Part shown: in pieces, positions 45,950 to 59,120 of the stretch
Numbering within the stretch: the first letter of the stretch is position 1
Layout: the number at the start of each line of letters is the position of its first letter
From: Spongilla lacustris
Lineage: Eukaryota; Porifera; Demospongiae; Spongillida; Spongillidae
Assembly (NCBI GenBank): GCA_949361645.1
Contig: OX442417.1
Coordinates: forward strand, 534,278-598,277
Length of the DNA: 64,000 nt
Direction of reading: 5' to 3'
Made by a program: the position numbers and the translations under genes
The notes under the pieces: model-generated
Databases searched by the model: none
What the model was told of the DNA's origin: nothing
Seen by the model: only the letters and a program-made list of their open reading frames with translations

Positions 45950-47472
45950 GTCCTTGTTGGAAGCCTTGTCAACATGGAGTGCAATATAGGAGAACATGTC
46001 AACAAGGGTCAACATTTCTGTGGAGGTCCTTTCCTCAATGAGATGCAGTTGCGATGAAGGCACAGTGGCTTGTCTCTTTCCATGCACATCTTCCAGCCAG
46101 ATGGGTAGGTTGTCGATAAAGGATGGGCCACACACAAGACAACAAAACAGACCACTAGGTATATAGCCCTGGGTGGGCCTGATTATCAGGGAAGTACTTT
46201 GTTGATAGTACTTGGACACTTGGTCAGGGTCCAGGTGGGGCAGCAGAGCAGGCATTAAGTACTCACCATCCTTGATCATGGCTATCGCATGAACACTCAA
46301 CAGTAACTCCAGCAGATCTTGTGGACCAAACAGACCTTTCTTGTAGTGCTTCGGAAACTTCCTCAGTAGCTTCACTGACAACAGTCCATGATCCAGGAAC
46401 ATGCATAATCCAGTCACCTGCAACTGCCACTCTCTAATCTGGATTATAGTTCATTCACCTTGGTGAGGACTACCTGGGGGTTACTGAACATTGTCTGGGG
46501 AAGAACCTCTGAACATATTGTATTGAACAAGATGGTGCAAGGCACAGAATGCATCTCCCTCGATGTGCAGCCTTTTAGCACACTCTGCAAGGCTGAGAAC
46601 TCTATCATGAGGTGACTTTTGCAGGAGCAATTTCCAGCCCAAACCATGCTATTGGCTGTGTTACTAACTGCTGGGGAAATTTGGATACTATTTTCTTTCT
46701 AAGTACCTGGGCAATTTTTCTGTCCACATGCGCATCTTCAAGATAAAGGCTATTCAAAGCAAATATCAGTTCATCCATTCCTTCTCCATTTTAAAGCACA
46801 CAAAAATGGTTGGGATCCAGTAATGCCTTGAGTTGTAGGTTCTTCTCTTTGATAGACTCTGAACACTCACTTTCAGCATCTCGATGTGTTCCCACAGTGA
46901 CAATCAGAGGGTGAGCATCATGTGAGTGAATTGCTCCAAGACAGTGTTGAAGGATCTGTTTATGAGAAAGAGATAACTGATATGGTCTACCAACAGGCTT
47001 GCCATCTGCTCCATAGTACTCAATGGTGGGGTGATGTGACAGCTCTTCTGACAGCTTCAGTACAAATATTGCTACAGATGTGTTTTGTACAAACAATGGA
47101 AGGATATCATGGTACTGCAGTTGACCTCCACTATCGATGAACTGGATCCACTTTATACAAAATAGTTTCTTCTTGTCTACCGAAGGAGATGGCAGGTAAA
47201 CCAGGTCAAATATTAACCATCTCTTACCTGAGGAGTGGTTGACGTGATGAATCAGCTCATCCTCTATATCTACAGTCCTGCTCTGTTTGGTGGTATCCAT
47301 GGTAGTGTTCACATCAGCAGGTATGCATGGAGTTAAAGTGACTAACACCAGCTCCATAACTAGGTACACTAATGGCCATCTTTGGTAGAGTCAGCCAATG
47401 ATGGTGCCATGGATACACCACCTTTGATGGTTCCTCCAATAGCACTCATCAGTGCCTTGTCATCTTCATCAC
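45950..47472 (-). pseudogene. Truncated ROC-COR pseudogene (C')
   Basis: Paralog of 20770-22482, better preserved. A frame at 46791-47369 still spans the G3 DSGGQ and G4 THRD motifs and ends at a TAA that replaces a Tyr codon after FCVL. Downstream COR pieces (46444-46647, 45929-46423) lie in different frames. There are no Death or kelch exons, and it stops after VDKASNK exactly as A' does. It lacks the solo LTR found in A'. Confidence 0.8.
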
Positions 47473-48305
47473 CTACATGTATTTTAAAAAATGACATCCT
47501 AGTAGTACAATGTACATGGTATTAATGTAATGTTAATTCCTTACTTAGCAAATGCGCTAGCAGCTAGATAGAGCTCCCTTGCACATGCATCCTGTTGACT
47601 GCAATGTGTAATAAGCTTATATGCGTGCCCCAAGGGGCACCCTAGGCAGGTCTGTCTAGCCTGAATATATGTGATAGGCAGTGATTTAGTCTATTGAGGT
47701 AGTTAGACACCTCAATGGAGACTTGAATTAAGTGCTAAGTTTCCATTTTTTAAAACACTGTTTCTACCAAACAGTGCATTTGTATACTCTATAGTTGAAA
47801 TCATATTTATAGCCAGTGTCACTTCAACTCTCTTGATGTGGTTTAGAATTCATTCAATCCTTATAAAGCATTACGATCATATCAGCAGACCTGCATGTGC
47901 CTGGATGAATGAAATTACTATGGTAATAAAGGGTTGCCTTTTAAAGCCGATTTTCTAACCGCTATCTGCTCAAAATGATAGCTATTACATGCACCAAACC
48001 AGTTATTGGGGCATCAAAGCTATTTGCCTTGTTACACATGTCATGTGTATTATCTTCTGGTATGAGCAGTAAACTTTTGACAACACTATTTACAACATAA
48101 TCCAGCAATCCAAAACGGATGCGCCAAAACATAACTGGACTGAGAAATGGTTTCAAATGTTAGGTTGTCAACATCCTGTAGTAGCGTGCATGTACCCTAC
48201 TACCCTGAAACCTTGCATTGTCATCTATGAAAGGGTTACTGGAGGTCTATTCGAGTAAGCCTTAGCCGCTACAACTATTACTGACTTACCCAATGCTGAT
48301 GCCGG
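47473..48305. other. Gene-free segment duplicated from 22483-23300
   Basis: Collinear copy of the segment between the two halves of the inverted ROC exon. No gene was recognised. Confidence 0.5.
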
Positions 48306-48615
48306 TGTGGTAATGGGACTTATACAATAGGACTTGTAAAGTCTCACATGTAAAAGCTTCTAGAAGAAGTTCAAGGTGTAATGGACATGCGCAGTTGGGA
48401 ATGATTGCTACTACTTAAGAACTCTCCGGACTCTGATCTCTCTCTCTCTCTCTCTCGGCGGGTCTGCAACAACGGCGCTGGTTGCTGTTCCTTGTCAGCG
48501 TGCGCACTGGCTACTACCTCCTTTGTATAGTTGTGTGCTTTGTGATTGTTAATATTTGATATCTTCTCTGTTCCTACGAGCGCCTCGCATTACGTACACA
48601 GCTGGAGTTATCACA
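48306..48615 (+). mobile_element. Solo LTR of a second retrotransposon family
   Basis: A 310-bp insertion beginning TGTGGTAATGGGAC and ending GAGTTATCACA is flanked by GCCGG on both sides (48301-48305 and 48616-48620). Unit A' has the empty site at about 23296 (GATGCCGGCACAATGG). TG..CA ends and a 5-bp duplication mark it as a solo LTR. It is unrelated to the gypsy LTR at 28295. A CT repeat lies inside it near 48437-48456. Its strand cannot be fixed without internal sequence. Confidence 0.8.
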
Positions 48616-48685
48616 GCCGGCACAATGGTGTATGTATGTGTGTGTGTGTATGCATGTGTGTGCATGTGTGTGCATGTATGTGTGT

Positions 48686-48847
48686 ATGACCAAGGGATAT
48701 GTGGAAACTTCAGTGACCAAATGTCTCATCCTTGGAGCTGCTGGCATGGTGTTGGCAAGACTCACCTCAAACACCTCCTTCTCAAGAAGGACCCTCCAGA
48801 GCAACGTGTCAGTACAGGACTGGCTGACAACCCTGTTAGACCATTAC
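48686..48847 (+). pseudogene. Inverted ROC P-loop exon fragment (C')
   Basis: Plus-strand match to the ROC exon start (MTKGYVETSVTKCLILGAAG), then a small insertion that shifts the frame inside the P-loop. Homology ends at NPVR. Paralog of 23374-23526 and likewise upstream of filamin exons. It cannot encode a working GTPase. Confidence 0.75.
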
Positions 48848-49206
48848 GTGTTAAAGAGTTTCTTCACTAGCAACCGCAATCCGGATTGATCCGGATTGAG
48901 GGTACGTCCACACTAGCTAATATATATTCATCAACCAAACCATCTCGATGCAGTTAAGGGCGATTAAAAATGGCTGCTGTTTAATTCACTTTGGAGTTTG
49001 GAGGAAACTCATACATTTACTCAGGCATGGCTGACCTCTGACTTGTACTATAATAAGTTTAATTTTGGTTTGTTCGATCTACTTAGTGTGCCATTGTACA
49101 TCTACACACTTTACAATATACCTAATTGCAGACATGTATTTGATGAGTTCATTATATGCGCATGTAAAGGTAAATTCATGTGCGTGTATCATGGTGTTCA
49201 TTGCAG

Positions 49207-51559
49207 GTCAGTTCACCATCGACACGCGTAATGCCGGAATGGGTACACTTCTAATTAAGGTGCATGGCATAAAGGACTCCTTCAAAGTTACTGCCGAGCC
49301 CCAACCAGAGGACAAGAGGACTCTGAGTGCTTACTACTCACCCAAGATGGCCGGCACCTTCTCCATATTTGTACGATGGTCAGGTGAGCACGTACCAGGT
49401 TCTCCTTTTAAGGTCATCATCAACAAGCGACCTGGTGACCTCTCCCACACATCGCTGGGGAGGGAGTCGGCCGACCTTGAGCTGCACGAACTGGCCAATC
49501 TGGACGAGGCGGACAGCCCTCGTGGGAGCAAGTCCCCCGAGTCTGGGGACAAGGGCAAGGGGAAGGGCAAGAAGAAGGGGAAGGGCAAGGAGAAGGCGCG
49601 GCTGTCCAAGAGTGCCACTGCTGAGCCCATCCAGAGTGCCGGGCCCATGAGGATTTTACGGAAAAGCACCTCCACTAACATGTTTGGTGCACCTGCAGGT
49701 ACGAATGTGGTTTAGTAATTAGTGTTTTATAAACCACAAGAATTTTCAGTGGGTTGATTTTTGTTTTTAAATTTAATCTTTTGCACTGTTTTTTTTTTTT
49801 CCATGGCAAACATTATTTGGTATTGAGGTCTTGTTTTGCACCTTTCTCAGCAAAGCGTTCTTGCACATAATTAAGCAGTATTATTTAGAGAGGTCTGAAC
49901 ATGGATTGGCATTGAGAGAGCTTAGGGTGGGACGTTTATTGTGTTTGCATCTTTTGTTCACAGGTCACATCATTGTCAGAACACCATCTGGGCAGCTAGC
50001 TAGCATTCCAGTTGCATATGTTCGGCAGCTCCAGTTGCAGCAGAAAAGCCCTGAGTCTGCAAGCAAGCATACTAGAACGGTATGCAAGTAGATGTATGCA
50101 CTACATTTAAGGTTCTTTTACAGCGGGCCACGCATTTATGAAATACTAACACTATGTATATCCATGTATGTGTAGCATGCAAACTAGATGTGTTGTGTGC
50201 ACATTATTAAAGGTGTGTGCATGTGTGTGTATGTTGAAATTTTTAAATAATAGTAATAGCTATGCTGTCTAGATGCTTTGCCTCGGACATGTAGACTGTT
50301 TAGATTAGGTAGTTACATATGTAATTATAATTGTAATTATTTCATATGATGTATTATTTATGTATTTTGTTTATTAATGATGAAGTAAAATACATAAGGC
50401 AAAAGAAACATACGTTTAAATTTGTTAATTTAACCAAAGTGCTTTAATACAAAGAAAAGAGCATGTCTTAAATATTGTCAAACCCATGTTGTAGAATAAC
50501 CTTTGGAGGTAAAGAGGACACATTAGGACAGCTCAATCATCATCAATACATCTGCACAGTATGGGGTCCTCCATTTCAGTTAAAATGACTGTGTTGTATT
50601 AGGTGAACATAAAAGTGGAATCAAATGTTGCATTGTGCCTTAATGAGATCTTATATAGCAGTTCTGAAGGTCAGTGTCCAGAGGTGGCATTGCAAAATTT
50701 AAAACACGTATTAGTTGGCAAACAGGCCAAGCTATGCGTGTGGCATATCATGTGACCTCCTAATTGAATGAAGGTATAACTGTTGTGCCTTTCAGTGAAC
50801 ATTTGCAATGCCACCTCTTGACACTGGCCATCACAACTGCTATAGATCTAATTATAGCACGGTGCAATATATGATTCCACTTTTTATCTTCACCTTGATA
50901 CAATGCAGTCAATATAACTGAAATGGAGAACGAAGTTACAATCAGAAGTTGACCTGAAGGTGAAAATATCGTATGGAAGTTTTTTCTTCATATGGCACAG
51001 GCCAATGGTATAGATTGTGGTAGAATAGGGCTCTTGTCATTTGTCTGCAATTATTGATACCAATTTAAATATCTCTTGCCATTTGTTCATGCATATAGCC
51101 CCAACCAAATACATACCAAGGGGTTCAGTGTCTTTGTGTCTACACAGCAGTACACTGCTCATGCTTACAGGACCTGCAGTATAGTAAAATAATTCAGTAC
51201 ATGTACATAGCAAGCTTTTTATGTGAAGTAATTATTAAGTTGCTGCTGTACCGTACTGTTGCAATGATGTGATTTTCTCTCTTAACCCTTTCACCTTCAA
51301 AATCAAGACATCTGGAGGCAAAGCCAAGTCCCCAGACCATGCAGACTCATCTTCCAATGGTAGCAAGAAGGGCAAAAAGAAAAAGGAAAAAGAATCGAAA
51401 GAGAAGCTGGCAGATGTCCCTGAGTCTAAGGACAGACCTCTTTCTGTGTCTGTATGTGTGCCTGGGGACTGGTCTGATGCCTTAAGAGCGCCACCAACTG
51501 AACAGGTGGTTTCCCTGACATCTCCAGAGAAGCGCAAAGCCCACAAGAGAAAGCTATAA
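49207..51559 (+). pseudogene. Filamin-like 3' exons, truncated copy (unit C)
   Basis: Exons 49207-49698, 49964-50079 and 51308-51559 have the same lengths and phases as in unit A and no frameshift. They encode one filamin repeat (WSGEHVPGSPFKVIIN), the Lys-rich tail and KAHKRKL. The upstream filamin-repeat exon is absent; instead an inverted ROC fragment and a solo LTR lie upstream. Without a new 5' exon it lacks a start. Intact exons mean a chimeric transcript cannot be excluded, so calling it a pseudogene is an inference. Confidence 0.65.
50571..50926. mobile_element. Foldback MITE in filamin intron (unit C)
   Basis: Paralog of 9198-9551 and 25444-25798; the loop orientation agrees with unit B. 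Confidence 0.8.
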
Positions 51560-51773
51560 GCCTTAACTGCACACCACATTAGATCCTCTTGTATTGTTTT
51601 TTTTTTAAATCTAGTTTAACCCGTTGTGTTTTTTAAAGTTACATGTACTAGATATGTGTACATCAGTGCAGTACCAGTAGTGCTATGATTGATCTGTGTT
51701 AGCATGAGCTGATATTGTTTGCTTCGATAACATTCACGACAAAAGTATCGTATTATCAAAATTAGTATCTTCA

Positions 51774-52544
51774 CCTCGGCAGCCTGGGCTGCTGCACCAG
51801 CTATCATTAAAAAATGTTTGCATTGAGCGGTGAAATGACAGTCAGGTCCAGAGCTCTTGATCCCAGTCAAAAACTAGAATGTCTGCTGGTTGGGAGTTAG
51901 AATGATCCTGGCTGAGACCGGAACCAGCTTCAACTTGAACACGAATGTGGGCCCGGTGGAATGACTCAACCAGAATATCTCTTAGCTTGTTGTGCCTTAG
52001 AACAGTATCACCACCACGTTTGCAGGTCACTGCATGATGGCCAAGGGGGTCAAGGGCGCTATCAGGGCAGAGAGCACAATTGGAGCCATGAGCAGTCGCT
52101 ATACCTAACCACCATTTCAAAGCAGTCCGATTATCCTCAAGATCCAAGTGCAAACCCAAGCCAACAGATGGGATGACAGAAAGCCATGCAGCAGCATGGA
52201 GTGCAGACACTGAAAGCAAACGAAGTGAGGAAGCACACAGCCAATGGTCAGAGGTGTGGGATGGTCCTGCATACCTCTTGCTGCGGAATCGTGTGGTGCA
52301 TGGGGCAGAGAAGCCCAGATGTGTTTCACACTTCCTGCCATACAACTGGCTGTTCACAATTCAAGCAGCAAGTCAAAGATGATTTTCGAGCTGTACAGCC
52401 GACTGAACCTGGCTCTGACTAGATCAATTGCCAGAGCAATCATCACAAGATCTTTCAACCTAGTTGATTTTGTAGCGTGACATTAGTAGGTTATTTAATG
52501 GTATATTTATCAAGTAATGTGTTGTATAGTTAATTTATATACTA
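51774..52544. mobile_element. 5'-inverted non-LTR retrotransposon insertion
   Basis: The insert is flanked by AGTATCTTCA on both sides (51764-51773 and 52545-52554); unit A has the empty site near 10407. The left part, up to about 52240, is coded on the minus strand (WWLGIATAHG..CALCPDSALDPLGHHAVTCK, RHNKLRD, ending GAAAQAAE). The right part is coded on the plus strand (GWSCIPLAAESCGAWGREAQ, then ELYSRLNLALTRSIARAI) and ends in an AT-rich tail. The protein order resumes across the junction, so one 5'-truncated element carries an inversion, as produced by twin priming. Confidence 0.85.
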
Positions 52545-52568
52545 AGTATCTTCATTAATTTATAAATA

Positions 52569-52635
52569 TTACAGACATACATTATTTAGCAACTTTATCT
52601 GGCCGAAATTCTGTGCTAAATGTAGGTATGTAATA
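52569..52635. mobile_element. Small hairpin MITE (TTATTTAGCA family, copy 3)
   Basis: Paralog of 10422-10488 in the unit C filamin 3' flank. Confidence 0.6.
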
Positions 52636-52847
52636 TATGAATGTATAATTTCCTTAATTCCTTGTTTCCTTGCTTTTTACTCAATTGTTGTCTACAACTG
52701 AATCATACATCACCAATTTAAACTTGTTTCACTCAGCATTAAATCACATCACAGTCAAACGATTTCTTTTAAACATCTAAGGTCTCTGAAAGTTCTGGCA
52801 TGCGACTGCACACACACACACACACACCCCTGGCCGCACATTACACT

Positions 52848-53154
52848 AGAACCTCCATCAACTATCCTCACAGGATTCAAAGCCCTCATCTTCTTGACTT
52901 AATTATAAGATACTCATACATTCTTCGGAGCCAGTAGCAAAGGCATCAGGATTAATCACCATAAATGTCTGTCTCTGATGTGAGTATGTATGGTGTGTGG
53001 ATTAAAGCAATTGGTCATTCACACCAAAGATGCTTACCAGATTGCTTGCCATTTACATATTAATTTAGTGGGCAAAAGGACCACCACTGAGTACAGCATA
53101 GAATAGGTCTGCCATCATGGCCAAACCATATCCATTGTATCCAGCTGTGTTGGG
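52848..53154 (-). pseudogene. Ldh2-family dehydrogenase relic (unit C)
   Basis: The exon at 53038-53154 encodes GYNGYGLAMMADLFYAVLSG, followed by stops. The next exon (up to 52974) encodes QTFMVINPDAFATGSEECMS, then a stop. It is more decayed than the unit A relic at 10784-11050. The GYNGYGLAMM motif is closer to the family consensus here. Confidence 0.55.
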
Positions 53155-53833
53155 GCAGGTAGGTGGAGAAGGAAGTGAAGGAGGGGGAAGAGAAGTGGGT
53201 GAGGAGAGGAAGGGAGAAGAGAAGAGGAGAAAATATGGACGCAAAGGGGGGGATTGCTAGTACAATATCACACACATATTATATAACCCCATATGTCATG
53301 TCTCTCCTGTGACAGCCTCTTTGGAACTAACCCAATAGCAGTTGCTACACCAGCAGCTTCCAATGAGGACAGCTTTGTCCTTGACATGGCCACAAGACTG
53401 CTGCTCTAGGGAAGGTATACTGTATTCATTCTAATGTGTGTATCTGCCAGATGTGAGCTGTTCTTGGCCAATGTTATTAGGTGGAGATGGAGAAGAGGAA
53501 AGGGAACACCATCCCACCAGGATGAGGGGTGGATCACTCTGGAAAAGTGGGTGTATGTGTATGTTTGTGTACACGTCCCCAAGAATGAACACACCACCAC
53601 ACACACATGTAGGTACTAAAAGTTGAAGGGGAAGAACTAAGACACATCTGAGGTGGAATATTGCTGAGACACAAGCTAGCTAAAAGGCATCACTACTGTC
53701 CTCTAAAATTTAGATCTGCCATGCCTGGATCTTGGGAAGACTACCACACCCACTGGCTTCATTACCACACAGTTGGATGCCATATTCAAATCTCCATCAA
53801 ACAGAACAGATGTACAAATAAATGCACACACAG

Positions 53834-53870
<37 letters not shown>

Positions 53871-53909
53871 CTACCTACTCAAGTGTGATCTCTTCAGCAT
53901 CCATCCAAA
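53155..53909. other. Gene-free stretch with CA repeat
   Basis: Collinear with 11051-11924. Contains a CA dinucleotide run at about 53836-53869. No gene is supported. Confidence 0.5.
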
Positions 53910-54225
53910 GAGGCTGCCCCACCCCCAGCCTGCACATGTACCATCATAAGAGGCTGCCCCACCCCCAGCCTGCACATGTACCATCATAAGAGGCTGCCCC
54001 ACCCCCAGCCTGCACATGTACCATCATAAGAGACTGCTCCACCCCCAGCCTGCACACGTACCATCATAAGAGGCTGCCCCACCCCCAGCCTGCACACGTA
54101 CCATCATAAGAGGCTGCCCCACCCCCAACCTGCACATGTACCATCATAAGAGGTTGCCCCACCCCCAGCCTGCACAGTACCATCATAAGAGGTTGCCCCA
54201 CCCCCACCCTGCACATGTACCATCA
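53910..54225. repeat. 40-bp minisatellite downstream of Death exon (unit C)
   Basis: About eight copies of the same 40-bp unit as at 11925-12222, with slightly different variants (CACATGTACC is common here). Confidence 0.9.
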
Positions 54226-57200
54226 TAAGAGATCAGCAATATGGTTATACCTGATGTATTTTAAAAGAGACAGAAAATAAATTCTAACAAATGCACATCT
54301 AACATAAATATTTTGTCCTTAGCTCAGCTGCCAGTGCTACTTCTCCAACACTTGGTGTCTCCAGAGCACCAATAATGGTGCTCCAGGTGTACTGATGGGG
54401 GTTAAGGGTGCTCCATTTAGCCAACATCACTTCAAATGCATGAAGATTACTATTTGGCCTCCCAGCCATTTGGGACTGGATATCATCAAGGTCCCTCTGG
54501 GGCACTTTTAGTTGTATGCCAACAAATCTCCACCTGGCTGGAACCACAGCTGCAACATCATTCATCAGGTCCTCCATTGTCGGTTCTGATGACCTCGTCC
54601 CTATAAATAGACATGACACAAATGTGGCAAATAAGCACTGCAGCTGTACCAAAGGGATGGCACTCACCTATCCTGGATGGTAACCACATCAGCTGGTCCT
54701 CACTCAGGTCTCCAATCTGGTCATCTAAAATGGTACACTTCCACTTGTATGCTGACCTTAAACACACCACTACAGCTACATGAGGAGGGTCTGAGGTACA
54801 AAGGGCTCCTGCACACATGAAGGCATCTTCTAACTTGACATCATGGCACTTGAGCACACTACAGGCACTCTTGATACCACTGTGGACAAGACCTCTTATC
54901 TCTCTGCATGCTTCATGTGATGCTTCATAAACATGTACTTTTATATAGGAGAACATGTCAACAAGGGTCACAATTACTGAGTCGTGCACTAATCTGATGC
55001 AGTTGCGATACAGACATGAAGGCTTGCCCCTATTCATACACACCTTCCAAGAAGATGAAAGTAGAAGGGCCACAAGACAACAAAACAGACCACTAGGAAT
55101 ATATCCATGGGGGAACCTAATCATCAGGGAGGCACCTCTTTCAAGGTACTTGGACACTTGGGTGGAGTCCAGGTGGGGCAGCAGAGCAGGCATCAAGTAC
55201 TCACCATCTCTGATCATAGCTATGGCACCACGACTCACCAGCAACTTCACTAAATCTTGTGAAGTGAACAGACCCTCTTTGTAGTGCTTTGGAAACTTCC
55301 TCAGTAGCTCCACTGACAACAGCCCATGGTCCCTGAACATGACCAGGTCACTTGTAACTGGCAATCTCTTATCAGGATTATCCCTCAGCTTGTGGTGGTA
55401 CTCCACTAGTTCAGTCACCTTGCTGAGGACTACCTGGGGGTCACAGAACACTGTCTGGGGAAGAACCTCTGGGTAATATAAGAACACATTGTGGTGGACA
55501 AGATGGTGCAAGGCAGCAGAGAACACATCTCCCTCGATGTGCAGCCTTTTAGCACATGCTTGGCATTCTGCAAGGCTGAGAATTCCATCATGAGATGACC
55601 TTTGGAGGACAATTTCCAGCCCAAACCATGCTATTGGCTGCTTTACTAACTGGGGAAATTTGGATACTATTTCCTTTCTTAGTACCTGGGCAATATATCT
55701 GTCCACATCTTCAGGAGAAAGGCCGTTCACAGCAAATATCAGCTCATCCATTCCTTCTCCATTGTAAAGCACATGTCGATAATGGTTGGATCCAGTAATG
55801 CCTTCAGTTGTAGGTTTTTCTCTTTGATAGACTCTGAACACTCACTTTCAGCATCTCGATGTGTTCCCACAGTAACAATCAGAGGATGATCATCCTGAGA
55901 GTGAACTGCCCCAAGACAGTGTTGTAGGATCTGTTCATAAGAGAGAGATGATCGATATGGTTTACCAACATGTTTGCCATCTGCTCCATAGTACTCAATG
56001 GTGGGGTGATGTGATAGCTCGTCTGACAGCTTCAGTACAAATATTGTTACAGATGTGTTTTGTACAAACAATGGAAGGATATTATGGTACTGCAGTTGAC
56101 CACCACTGTCGATGAACTGGATCCACTTTACACCAAACAACTTCTTGTCTACAGGAGGAGATGGCAGGTAAACCAGCTAGGTCAGATCTCAAACCATATC
56201 TTACCTGAGGAGGAGTTGTTGATATGATGAATCAGCTCATCCTCTATATCTATAGCCCTGCTCTGTTGGTTGGTATCCATGGTGGTGTTCACATCAGCAG
56301 GTATGGGGTCAGAGTGACTAACACCAGCTCCATCACTAGGTACACTAATGGCCATCTTTGGGAGAGTGCTCACCACATCAGCCAATGATGGTGCCATGGA
56401 TACACCACCTTTGATGGTTTCTCCAATAACACTCATCAGTGCCTGGTCATCTTCAACCACAAACAAGTCATCCTCCTCTTGTCCACCCATACCAGCCAGT
56501 GTAAAGGAGATGGCTCTAACAGGGTTGTCAGCCAGTCCTGTACTGACACATTGCTCTGGAGGGTCCTTCTTCAGAAGGAGGTGTTTGAGGTGAGTCTTGC
56601 CAACACCAGCAGCTCCAAGGATGAGACACTTGGTCACTGAGGTTTCCACATATCCCTTGGTCATGGCCTCAACATGTACTTGTATATAGGAGAACATGTC
56701 AACAAGAGTAACAATTCCTGGTGTGCACTTATGTATAAAGGAGATGCAGTTGCGATAGAGACACAATGGCTTGTCTCTCTCCATGCACACCTTCCAAGGA
56801 GATGGGTTGGTTGGGGATAAAAGATGGGCCACAAGACAGCAAAACAGACCACTAGGAATACAGCCCTGGATGGGCCTGCAGATTATTAGGGAGGTACTTT
56901 GTTGATAGAACCTGGACACTTGGGTTGAGTCCAGGTGGGGCAGCAGAGCAGGCATCAAGTACTCACCATCTCTGATCTTAGCTATAGCACGAACACTCAC
57001 CAGTAACTCCAGCAGATCTTGTGGAGCGAACAGACCCTCTTTGTAGTGCTTTGTAAATTTCCTCAGTAGCTCCACTGTCAACAGGCCATGGTCCCTGAAC
57101 ATGATCCAGTCACCTGTAACTGCCACTCTCTTATCAGGATTATCCCTTAGCTTGTGGTTGTACTGCACTAGTTCAGTCATCTTGGTGAGGACTACCTGAG

Positions 57201-58474
57201 GGTCACAGAACACTGTCTGGGGAAGAACCTCTGGGTAATATAAGAACACATTATTGTGGACAAGATGGTGCAAGGCAGCAGAGAATGCATCTCCCTCGAT
57301 ACGCAGCCTTTTAGCACACCCTTGGCATTCTGCAAGGCTGAGAACTCCATCATGAGATGACCTTTGGAGGACAATTTCCAGCCCAAACCATGCTATCGGC
57401 TGCTTTACTAACTGCTGGGGAAGTTTGGATACTATTTCCTTTCTAAGTACCTGGGCAACACGTCTGTCCACATCTTCAGGAGAAAGGCCGTTCACAGCAA
57501 ATATTAGTTCATTCATTCCTTCTCCAATGTAAAGCACATGTCGATAATGGTTTGGATCCAGTAATACCTTCAGTTGTAGGTTCTTCTCTTTGATAGACTC
57601 TGAATACTCACTTTCAGCATCTTGATGTGTTCCCACAGTGACAATTAGAGGGCAAGCATCCTGTGAGTGAATTGCTCCAAGACAGTGTTGAAGGATCTGT
57701 TTATGAGAGAGAGATGATCGACATAGTTTACCAACAGGCTTGCCATCTGCTCCATAGTACTCAATGGTGGGGCGATGTGATAGCTCTTCTGACAGCTTCA
57801 CTACAAATATTGTTACAGATGTGTTTTGAACAAACAATGGAAGGATATCATGGTACTGCAGCTGACCACCACTGTCAATGAACTGGATCCACTTTACACC
57901 AAACATCTTCTTGTCTACACAAGGAGATGGCAGGTAAACCAGGTCAGATCTCAAACCATCTCTTACCTGAGGAGGAGTTGTTGATATGATGAATCAGCTC
58001 ATCCTCTATATCTGCAGTCCTGCTCTGTTGGTTGGTATCCATGGTGGTGTTCACATCAGCAGGTATGGGGTCAGAGTGACTAACACCAGCTCCATCACTA
58101 GGTACATTAATGGCAATGTTTGGGAGAGTGCACACCACATCAGCCAATGATGGTGCCATGGATACACCTTTGATGGTTCCTCCAATAACACGCATCAGTG
58201 CCTGGTCATCTTCAACCACAAACCAGTCATCCTCCTCTTGTCCGCCCACACCAGCCAGTGTGAAGGAGATGGCTCTAACAGGGTTGTCAGCCAGTCCTGT
58301 ACTGACACGTTGCTTTGGAGGGTCCTTCTTCAGAAGGAGGTGTTTGAGGTGAGTCTTGCCAACACCAGCAGCTCCAAGGATGAGACACTTGGTCACTGAG
58401 GTTTCCACATATCCCTTGGTCATGGCCTCCTCATAGAGCCTCCTGAATGAATAAATATTGGATTACTACTATAT

Positions 58475-58635
<161 letters not shown>

Positions 58636-58854
58636 AACACTGAGAACACTTAGTGGATGATATAGCATGATAGTCAATAATGATGTCCGGGATACAGACC
58701 TGTAACATACTAACTACATGTATCATAGCATGATGTAGCTGTACTATGCATGCCAGGTACTTGTGGTCAATTGTCACCATGGCACCAGATGCGCTCTTCA
58801 GAGATAAACAGGCACACCCCTGAGCGTAAGCAGGTGCCCAACAGTGGCTAGCTC

Positions 58855-58929
58855 CACCAGGCCCCACCCTCACCAGGCCCCACCCCACCAGGCCCCACCC
58901 CCACCAGGCCCCACCCCCACCAGGCCCCA
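58855..58929. repeat. Short CCACCAGGCCCCACCC minisatellite
   Basis: Four to five imperfect units of about 15-18 bp in an intron of gene C. Confidence 0.8.
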
Positions 58930-59057
58930 TCTTTATGTTATCACAGAAATGGCTCTCCCAGACACACTGAGGTTCAAATGAGTGAAACACTGAAGTTCAT
59001 TGGTGATGTAGGATTTCAGTACAAAACAAGTAAAAAAACAAGGAATTAATTGATAAA

Positions 59058-59120
59058 TTACACACCCATATTTAGCAAATTCAGGGAGGCAGTTTTGCTA
59101 AATAATGTAGGTCTGTAATT
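59058..59120. mobile_element. Small hairpin MITE (TTATTTAGCA family, copy 4)
   Basis: ATATTTAGCA..TTTTGCTAAATAATGTAGGTC. Closest in its right half to the copy next to the filamin exon at 6543. Confidence 0.55.
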
